A stretch of DNA of 64,000 bases from Eutreptiella sp. 'Long Island Sound 2002' (lineage: Eukaryota; Euglenozoa; Euglenophyceae; Eutreptiales; Eutreptiaceae), in NCBI GenBank assembly GCA_964036045.1, contig OZ038385.1, forward strand, positions 29,162,853 to 29,226,852, read 5' to 3'. Numbering within the stretch: the first letter of the stretch is position 1; each line of letters begins with the position of its first letter. Position numbers and translations under genes: made by a program. A model generated the notes under the pieces. The model was not told the DNA's origin. It searched no databases and saw only the letters and a program-made list of their open reading frames with translations. Below are positions 56,461 to 64,000 of this stretch, piece by piece.

Positions 56461-58144
56461 CCATTTACTGAATCGCTAAAGTTCATTCAAAATGTTCTAT
56501 TCAAGGTCTCATCTGACTCTGGCTGCTCCAATGTTGCCTTGAGTTCATGGCATGCACTAGTAGGGGTGTCCCAGGTAAAATCCCCATGGTAAAGGTCAGG
56601 TAGGAGGTCGACGGATATCCAATTGGGGGAATAGCGCACGGCCCATGGCCAATTGGTGCATGGGCATGCAAACATGATAGTCAAACCCACATTCGCCATG
56701 ACTCCTAAAATTGCTTGTACAACACAGTGCAGGGCTCCCACCACCTTATGCATTTGTAGGATTGAGTGTTTGGTCCATGTGCTTGGGTCTAGTGTGTGGA
56801 GAATTTGGGTGCTCCTTATATTGCAGATGGAGGAGGTCCAATCCGAGCGGCTTGATGGTGTGTTTGCTGCACTTTGGGTGGCATCTATAGGTCTAAGCCC
56901 CCCCCTTTATTATCAAGCGCCAAATTTTAAAATAATATCTCACATGCCAGTTTGTGGTAATGTGAACCGTCTCTGCGCGAGAGGCCTGTCCCCTTGCATT
57001 CTTCCCAAATAGGCAAACCCACATACCTTCATATCGCATTTTGTTGCAAATTGCCTGCAAAAAGTAATATTCGGGGAGGCGGTTTATGGTTAACACAAGT
57101 CGGAGTCCATGCGGGGATTGTTGTGGCACAAGGGGCAAAGTGTGCTACAAGATCCACACGAACGCTAGACACCTCCTCAATTTTGGGAGCATGTTCCTCC
57201 CTTGTGCAGCCCATGGGGCACAAGAGCTCCTTGTAGTCTCACCTAACCTATTGCAATGAGTGGTCCACCCTGTGGACCGAGTAAGCCTATATGGACCTAT
57301 ATGGACAATTGAAAACGAAAAATAGTTGTGCGCACCACTCTCAGTCCCCCGGGCCTAGTTCCCACTAGATGAACAATGAAAAATTTGGTCGACGACTACT
57401 TACACTCCTTTTGCGCATTGGCACCTCTAGTGTCATTGTGTGCACACCAACTAGGTACAAGTGCAATGCCGTGCATTTCTTGGCTACACCATTATCTCAC
57501 CCCAATGCAAGGCATGGTGCAAAGGCTTGAGACCCGCAATCCAAGTTCTGAGCACCATTGTGATGGTGGTGATGGGACTCATGGAGGTCTTGCCTGAAGG
57601 TGTGTGCCCAATAAGGGTGCGTTCCATGGGATGGCAGCCATGTACCACATAAATGCACAACCCCCCCCCCAACACACAGCCTTGCCTGCACTCCAGATTG
57701 ATGTTTGGTTAAAAGCATGTGGTGTGGTACTTCGAATGAGTTGCATTAGTCCGCCACACAAGGGGCGAGAATCTTTCTTAATTGGTTGGATGTTGGTTGC
57801 CATGCTAAGTAGAACAAGCGACCAACACGACATCCCATTCAAGAGTTACCCCCCCCAAAGGGGGGGGGGGGTGGAAGGGGGAATTGTCCCTTGCTCGTTT
57901 CAAACAAAAACACATCAGTTCCACGCAATGAGGTAGTGTTTTTGCACACCATCTTGTTTTATGTCGCTATGTTCATATTTCTAAGGACCAGAACTGTGAG
58001 ACATTGTTCATGTACACATCCTTTTGTCCTAACCTATTGCACTTGTGAGACCTCCGAAGATGAGGCAGAGGAATAGGTGGCCCCCGTACCACCGGTCACT
58101 TGGTGGAGCTAGAGGGCAGCCTGGGCCGCACACGGTGGGGGCCA
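56461..58144. other. Stretch of probable retroelement debris
   Basis: Several short minus-strand frames (for example 56487-56753) read like eroded polymerase or gag segments, but no catalytic motif can be shown. A C-run (57661-57670) and G-runs (about 57860-57871) are present. Confidence 0.3.
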
Positions 58145-58680
58145 ACGGTGGGCCTAGCAGGGTCCCTGGGGCGAAAAAGAATTTTTTCCAACGGTGTTCA
58201 TAGACCACTTGGGATGCTCAAACAAGTGTTTTCAGCCTGTTTTGAGCCCATGGTGACGGGTTTTGGCCCGTGGAAAACCCCAAATTGCCTTGAAAATGGG
58301 CCGTTTTGGGACCAACGATGGGTCAAAAACGCGTTTTTCCAAAAGGAGTCGTGGACCTTTTGGGGTGCATAAACAAGTGAAACCAGCCCATTTCGAGCTC
58401 GTTTGGAGCCAGTGTGGCCCCTCTCAGGTCGCATTTGGGGCATGAAAATGGGCCATTTTGTGAACAAAAACACATCAAAAATGGGTGGAAAATGTGTTTG
58501 TCCAGAAAGGATCGTGGACCATTTGGGGTGCTTAAACGGGACAACAATGCCCATTTGAGCCCATTTTTACCCAGTTTAGCCCGTTCTTGGCCCGTTCTTG
58601 GTTTTGGGGCTTGTTGACACAAACCGCAAGCAATCTGGGCGATTTTTAGCCATTTTTTGGGCCGTTTCTCGGACATATTG
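58145..58680. repeat. Degenerate tandem repeat, period about 152 bp
   Basis: The phrase gaaaatgggcc(g/a)tttt recurs at 58292 and 58444. Each is followed by a (g/t)tttttccaaaagga or gtttgtccagaaagga segment, then tcgtggacc, then ttggggtgc(a/t)taaac. An earlier, more diverged unit starts near 58150. Open frames on both strands follow from the repeat. Confidence 0.7.
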
Positions 58681-58987
58681 TGGAGTTAAAGGGCAACAAA
58701 GGGCTCTTTATGACGCGGAGGTGAAGGCGCGCATTAAGTGCAGCAACGGTTTCCCTTCGTTGGCCATTTTGAATGGGTTTCGGAGCCATTTTGGGCCAAA
58801 AAAGGCCGCTTTGGGGCAGAAAATGAGCAGTTTTGGGAGGGCACCTCCCAACTTGGCGCCACCACCCCGGGGCGCCACTCAAAACTTGGATTTGGCAAGG
58901 GCACCACGTGGGCTCTTGGATGGCTAAAGTAGAGTAGAGCCTGTAGCGTTGAGAGGGTGTGATGGCCAAAACAGAAAGGAGAAGCGC

Positions 58988-59004
58988 CTGTTGTTGTTTG
59001 TCGT

Positions 59005-59036
<32 letters not shown>

Positions 59037-59056
59037 GTCGTCGTTGTTGTTGTTAG
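58988..59056. repeat. GTT/GTC microsatellite
   Basis: A run of GTT units interrupted by GTC and GTTT. No coding frame around it is supported. Confidence 0.9.
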
Positions 59057-59090
59057 CTAGATTTAAGGGCAGAGGGGTGTAGTCATGTGC

Positions 59091-59993
59091 AGTAGGTAGT
59101 CCGCGGATCAATCATCCGCGGGGGTCCATAAACCCCCCCTTCTCCCCCCCAAAATGATCCGCGGATCACGGATCACCCACCCCATAACCCGCCCCCCCCC
59201 CCCCAACTGCCGAGCAAAATGATCCGCCATTTTCCGGACCATGCATGTGGACACGTGGACTTTGACATCACACAAACTAATAAACTATTAGAAAAAGTGC
59301 AGTACACAGGAGGAGCAACGAGGCACGAAGCAAAGAAATGATCCACCCATTCGTCGTGAAGAAAAATGATCCAACACATGGTATAAGTAACGCCTAATGC
59401 AAGTACAAAGCAACACATTGATCCACCAATTTGTGTTTAAAAAAATGACCCAAAAATGTAACTTCCAAAAAAAAAAACAGACCAAGGCACACAAATGCAC
59501 ATGCAATTGGTCAAACCATCCACCTTCGAAAAAATGAACAAAAAAAATGGTTCGAGGTATAGATAAGGCACACCAAAATGATCCACAAGTACAAAAGACC
59601 TTGGGCATGTAGCGAAAGTACGATGGGCAAAATGGTCCAAGAATGATCCATGGATCACTTTTGGATCACCACCCTCGAACCCCCCCCCCTCCCCATTGGA
59701 TCAAAAATGAACCCATACCCCCCCCCCCCCCGCCTTCCCTGCCTATTGCACGATATATATAGATGACCCGTGGACGCGTGGCGGACAAGCAGGTCGGCGA
59801 GTAGTGGACCAATAGTGGTAAACAACCTATGGACAAGCGGGACGTGGGTGGTGGATTTTGTTGTGTGGTAGGCGGTCCGCGGATCGCTGATCCGCGGGGG
59901 TCCAAACCCCCCCCCCTGCCCCCCCCCACCAAATGATCCGCGGATCACGGATCACCCACCCAATAAACCCCCCCCCCCCTTCCCTGCCTGCCG
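59091..59993. repeat. Long direct repeats around GATCCGCGGATCA
   Basis: Copies at 59091-59215 and 59868-59993 share tccgcggatca, ccgcgggggtcc, a C-rich spacer and tgatccgcggatcacggatcaccca. They flank about 650 bp. A weaker third version (aatgatccatggatcactttt) lies at 59642 and again at 61965. The core GATCCGCGGATC is palindromic. The arrangement could be a solo-LTR pair or a dispersed palindromic element; no coding region lies between the copies. Confidence 0.7.
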
Positions 59994-61940
59994 CATGTTG
60001 AACTTAAGGAGGTGCAAGCGCAAGGCTCAATGAACATGACTGCACCGGTTGTTAATTGTTTGATGGCACGATGAACAATTCCATCTACCGTGACAAATGA
60101 GCCACCGCACCGGCAACTCTAGTGGTGGTCCACCGGGAAGCATGGAAGCACTGCAGTGCCCATCGGTGACGTTCCGACAATCCTAGTACCAATCATTTGC
60201 AAGTGTTGCTGCTACCGTACAAGTGAAACACATGTTTCCTTCATTCGATGTGCACAAATTGCTGACAAGATCTAAAAAGAGGGTCAAGAGGGTGTGTTGC
60301 TGCTTGTTGAAACCGGATTGATATTCCAAACTCTTCAATCGCACTGGCGATTGTACGCAAAAAATTGTCCACTCTGCGGCGTGCAACTTGGCTGCAACAA
60401 ATGTTCCATGCTCATTGCGAGACTCAGTTGAAATTAAAAAAAATTGTGGAATATAATATCAAAATAAGAAGATGAATGCCACAAATTGGGCACAACAGAG
60501 AAGGTGAAGTGGTTATTTGGGGTTCGACCATTGGGTGCATTTGGGATCATGGATTCCAACGGTCTTGCAATGATGGAATGGGTGATGTGTATCGATGTGT
60601 ATCGAGGCAACTGTATCGCAAACCGTTTTGAGTTTTTTGTTGCATTGGTGGCATTTACGCTGATGGGAGAACGACGTGCAACCGTTTGCTGGCCACCAAC
60701 GCCATCGATGGCCACACGACAAGAAACCCACAGTATCGCTTTGGCGGGGTAAGGTAACTCAAACTTTCAAGAATAGCGAACAACCCGATCAGCAGTGTCA
60801 CTACCGCGTAACACCCTTAGGGCACAATCGTTATTGTCGTTTCAACTTGAAGAAATGGGGGGCTTGTTCCAGTCTCATCACCGTCGATTGGGCCCCGATC
60901 ACAACCGTGGGTGCCGTCAGCGTTGCTTGACCCCGTTTTTCCATGACTCAATGCCATACTCAACAGTACTCATCGATGGGTATTCATATGGGTTGTTGAT
61001 ATTGGCAATGTTTCGACCAAACCTCCCCAAGAGGATTCAAAAACATTGAATACCGCCAAAAGGCTTGGCCGGCCATGTGGTGTGGCGCGCGAGATGTGTC
61101 CAATGAACTGCCTCATCGTTGGTTGCTTTGTGCTCGCATGCCATACTAATGAATGGAAATGGGGGGGGGGGGGCGAGGGCGGCTTGTGCCGTGCCGTGTT
61201 GTGCCATAATGCTAGGGGATGGGGTCGGGCGGGGTCGTCGAGCCCTTGTGCCATGGACTGCGTGTTGCACAAACATTACCAACATGTCGGTGAGCACCAC
61301 CATGACATCCCTTTCATCATAATCACTGACCTCAATAATCTTGGCTTCCAAGCCAACCCTACCTTCAGTGATTCACCAACAAAGCGAACGAATAATAAAC
61401 GACCTTTTGTTCTTCATAAAAAAAAATTCACCCTACACCCCGTGATCTGGTGTGCCGCTACAAAGGAAAGAAATGATGAGCTAATTCATCTTTTAAAAAA
61501 TCGTTTAAAGTGCACTCGTTGACCTCGTGTGACTTGCGACGAAGAAGTGTTCCAACAATTTATCTTAAAAAAAATTGTTCAATGTTTGAGCAAGGCACAC
61601 AAAATCCATAGACCGAAACTAATCCGGATCACCTCCCCCCCCCCCCCCGGCCCACTGTGCCCAGGGTGCTACACCTTGCTCACAACCTACGCGCACCTAA
61701 ACAAAAGTACTCAACAACTGTCCATATCGACCGCCCTAGTCCCCATGGCCATGTCCGCGCTAGCCGACCGAGGTTAACCATTCAATTCATTTGCAAAAAA
61801 AATGTTCCATGCTTAAGGAAGGCACACGAAACCGATCCAACAACTTATCTTCGAAAAAAAATTGTTCAACATTCTAGCAAGGCGCACAAAATTGACCCAC
61901 AAGAGCATGCAAATACAATTGGAAGTGTAGTCATATAATT
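59330..61940. repeat. AT-rich dispersed units with aaggcacacaaa
   Basis: The phrase aaggc(a/g)cac(a/c)(a/c)aa, followed within 20-40 bp by a run of six to nine A and tgatcca or tgttcca, recurs near 59485, 59565, 61593, 61830 and 61880. The stretch from 59994 to 61500 is otherwise without a firm gene. Short open frames at 60486-60752 (+) and 61037-61351 (-) show no motif. Confidence 0.5.
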
Positions 61941-62049
61941 AGGGAAGTGAGGCAAAAAAAAAAAGATCCATGGATCACTTTTGGATCACGACCTTTACCT
62001 AACGTTATGAAAACAACCGTCGGAAAGAGAACTGCCAGCCGTCATGGTA

Positions 62050-62802
62050 CTAAGGAGGGGTCGTGCCCATGTTATGATTCTGAAGCAGGGCGGGGACACA
62101 AAACATGTGAAAACAAAAGGGGAGAGAGGCCGTTCCTCCTAGCTCCGCCTTACTTGGTTCCTTTGCGGTAGGACTCCAGTCCTGTGCGATAGGAGTTTTT
62201 CGGGTGTTACCCTCCGAGGAAGGAGAGTTTGGGCTGCTTGGGATGGCATCAATGGCCCGATTCGTGAAGTACGCCAAGTACATGGCCCACAAAAACCCGG
62301 CGGCCATTTGAAAGATGCGTTGGAATGACGCCGCAGAAACCATGGAGAAGTTGAGGAAGTGGACGAGCCCCCAGAACCCAAGGCCATTCGATAACACTTG
62401 CAAAGCATCGTGCCGAAAGCGGGTGTTGGCTGCCAAGACGTCCCCCCCAGACTTCAACCACTCATATAGCCACAAATAGCCCAAGTTGTTCGTCGGAGTA
62501 CATATCAATAGCATCAGCCCTGCTTGTAGAATGTTGCACGGCAACGCACCCCACATGGTTCTTAATGGGGCAATTGAGTACCGTGTCAACGCCAAGGAAG
62601 CCAAGCACACGGGGTTGGTCCAAAAAGTGTACACCAACGTGCATTGCACTGAGCGCTTGAGGTTGTACCGTTTCGAACAACGGCGGGATTGCCGTTGTGT
62701 AGCGTGCCGGAGCTCGATCTCTTGAACGAGGACATCTGCCGGGAACCGGATGGCGGCGGACACAACCGTAGTCACGAGAAACTCACGAGAAAAGTGAAAC
62801 AT
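62050..62802 (-). CDS. Mpv17/PMP22-family membrane protein, intronless
   Basis: One frame of 250 codons runs from ATG 62802 to TAG 62052..62050. The C-terminal signature of the family is visible at about residues 144-176: Trp144, N-F at 151-152, Val155, Arg162 and the L-W...Y-L pair near 171-176. Three or four hydrophobic segments precede it, and an Arg/Lys-rich loop sits at about 32-50. The last 65 residues are Ser/Pro-rich and not typical. Mpv17, Sym1 and PMP22 relatives sit in the mitochondrial inner membrane or peroxisome membrane, where they probably act as small-solute channels. Which membrane applies here cannot be read. Similarity in the N-terminal half is weak. Confidence 0.65.
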   Translation of the reverse strand: MFHFSREFLVTTVVSAAIRFPADVLVQEIELRHATQRQSRRCSKRYNLKRSVQCTLVYTFWTNPVCLASLALTRYSIAPLRTMWGALPCNILQAGLMLLICTPTNNLGYLWLYEWLKSGGDVLAANTRFRHDALQVLSNGLGFWGLVHFLNFSMVSAASFQRIFQMAAGFLWAMYLAYFTNRAIDAIPSSPNSPSSEGNTRKTPIAQDWSPTAKEPSKAELGGTASLPFCFHMFCVPALLQNHNMGTTPP

Positions 62803-63535
62803 TACTCCAACATCTTGCAACGGCTATAGCGCGGACGAAAGCCGTAGGGTGCAACAGTCCACGAGGTCGGCGTGCAAAGGAAGAAAAGAACATTCGTGCA
62901 CCTTTGTTCTTACCGCGCAAAATATTTCTACCTCACCCTTTGGTGCTACAGAGTATACATGAAACACTGTCATTTATTTGTCCACGGAGCATCACGTTCG
63001 ATGGTCAGTGCCGCCTGCGTACATGGCATGGCATGACATGGATGATGGTGCATGACATGGCATTGCCGTGGTTCAATCCGGGCATAGACGTTGCTTTTGG
63101 CTACCCTGTGCTTCCTTTTGATCGCCCCCCGATTTCTTGGGATATCCATCTGCTACGTTGCAGATATCCGGAGCTAGCACACTCACATTCGCAGGTAACC
63201 ACGGGAATAGTACAGAACGAGACACAAATGAATACAAGCCAGCAGAGAAGAGTGGTCCTCAACCTGGCCCAGTAAGTTACTCTTGTGCGACTCACAAATT
63301 CCCTGCTGCGCGTCGCCTTGCACCCCAAGATCGCGCTTCTTGATTGGGCCTAAGTTACCACTTCTTGGTTTGGGACTTCCCTTCTTTTGTTGTGCCAATG
63401 ATGTGCACATTGGTCAATTTGATGGTCAGGGTACTAACATTGCTCTTCTGTTCATCTCCGTCAATCGGGATCCAACCTTGCAATCTCTCAGAAAATACTG
63501 GTCACCCGATCAGAGATGAAAACGCACATACCTAG
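62803..63535 (+). other. Possible exons of an unidentified plus-strand gene
   Basis: Frames at 62904-63275 and 63283-63519 look protein-like in part. Donor-like sites occur at 63195 (CAG|GTAACC) and 63271 (CCA|GTAAGT). I could not join them convincingly. Confidence 0.2.
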
Positions 63536-64000
63536 TTGCACTGCCATGCACTGTTCCGACGATTCGTCTTCAAGTGCATTGCAAATGTATTGGTTTTAGT
63601 GAAGCAACTCCGAATCGTGGTTGCGGCGAGTTACGAGGACACGTGGTGGCATTCTGGTGTTCCTCATCAAGTAAGTCTTGCCGTGAAGAAAAGCGGTCAA
63701 TGTTTCATAATGAAAGGACAAAATTGTGCTTGCGCTACTTCTTAACGTTATCAATGTACAAAGAGTAAGAGTAGCACTTCCGCCATGCGAGCGACATGAG
63801 CCTGAGAATTGCAAGCTCGTCAATTGCCTTTTTCCATCGGGAGTTTGGAAACGAACGCGAAGTCATGGCCCTTGGAGCCATGGTATTTCGCGCACGACCG
63901 TTCCAATCACCATTCTTGACGGTGTCGCCAAGTGGTTTCTCGACAACGTCGTGCCAAATGATTTTTTGGAGTGCTATGGCAACGACTTTTCGTTGACAAC
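63536..64000 (+). CDS. Unidentified coding segment running off the right edge
   Basis: The frame from 63536 has a run of hydrophobic and basic residues followed by A-S-Y-E-D-T-W-W and G-V-P-H. A different frame from about 63713 to the end of the window then contains a P-S-G-V-W segment, S-H-G-I-S-R-T-T-V-P and W-F-L-D-N-V-V-P-N-D-F. Both pieces look coding. A GTAAGT donor at 63669 does not join the second frame in phase, so either the gene is frameshifted or an exon boundary is elsewhere. Family unknown; the 3' end is outside the window. Confidence 0.4.

Noticed and set aside
55871-56592. Repeat-containing ORFs with a 36-residue tandem peptide
   Set aside because: The 108-bp unit is a multiple of three and opens frames on both strands; no motif or splice support.
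56487-56753. Possible reverse transcriptase C-terminal fragment
   Set aside because: No catalytic Asp-Asp motif is visible; the resemblance is too vague to call.

Overview
The window is nuclear DNA of a eukaryote. Protein-coding signals are sparse, are broken into exons with GT-AG introns, and use the standard code: TAG and TGA end the clear genes. They lie in a large background of degenerate tandem repeats, dispersed repeats, retroelement debris and long G or C homopolymers. A BAHD-type acyltransferase and an MscS channel that could be organellar fit a unicellular alga, perhaps an early-branching green alga. That assignment is inference: there is no organelle, rRNA or clade-specific marker here.

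Six genes are clear, all on the minus strand. (1) 5.16-7.77 kb: a seven-exon hnRNP H/F-type RNA-binding protein with three quasi-RRMs. All exons join in phase, and a SHOCT-like helix sits at the N terminus. (2) 13.86-17.80 kb: a two-exon BAHD acyltransferase with a Ser/Pro-rich N-terminal tract and a 2.35 kb intron. (3) 21.32-24.77 kb: three exons that join in phase to give the COMM domain and C terminus of a COMMD protein; its 5' exons were not found. (4) 36.35-38.89 kb: one uninterrupted 844-codon frame joining an NlpC/P60-like cysteine hydrolase domain to a major facilitator (MFS) transporter. (5) 49.25-51.16 kb: a single-exon MscS-family channel. (6) 62.05-62.80 kb: a single-exon Mpv17/PMP22-family membrane protein. 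A convincing two-exon 3' end of an unidentified gene lies at 48.20-48.50 kb. Weaker exon candidates lie at 1.5, 9.8, 18.4, 29.6, 42.8, 43.9 and 63.5 kb.

Region by region: 1-5 kb has a 72-bp degenerate satellite and mixed repeats. 5-8 kb is the hnRNP gene. 8-13.8 kb has no firm gene and ends in 19 perfect copies of an 11-bp repeat. 13.9-24.8 kb holds the BAHD and COMMD genes. 25-36 kb is mostly repeat: a decayed open frame, a tRNA-like SINE head, GC-rich palindromic repeats and a nested repeat cluster with RNase H remnants. 36-39 kb is the NlpC/P60-MFS gene. 39-48 kb is repeats with a few exon-like frames. 48-51 kb holds the unidentified 3' end and the MscS gene. 51-62 kb is retroelement debris and tandem or dispersed repeats. 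62-64 kb holds the Mpv17-like gene and an unidentified coding segment that runs off the right end.

The genes do not form an obvious pathway. The most unusual object is the hydrolase-transporter fusion. Three of the six clear genes are intronless (MFS fusion, MscS, Mpv17-like) beside multi-exon neighbours, so retroposition or transfer is worth testing for each.
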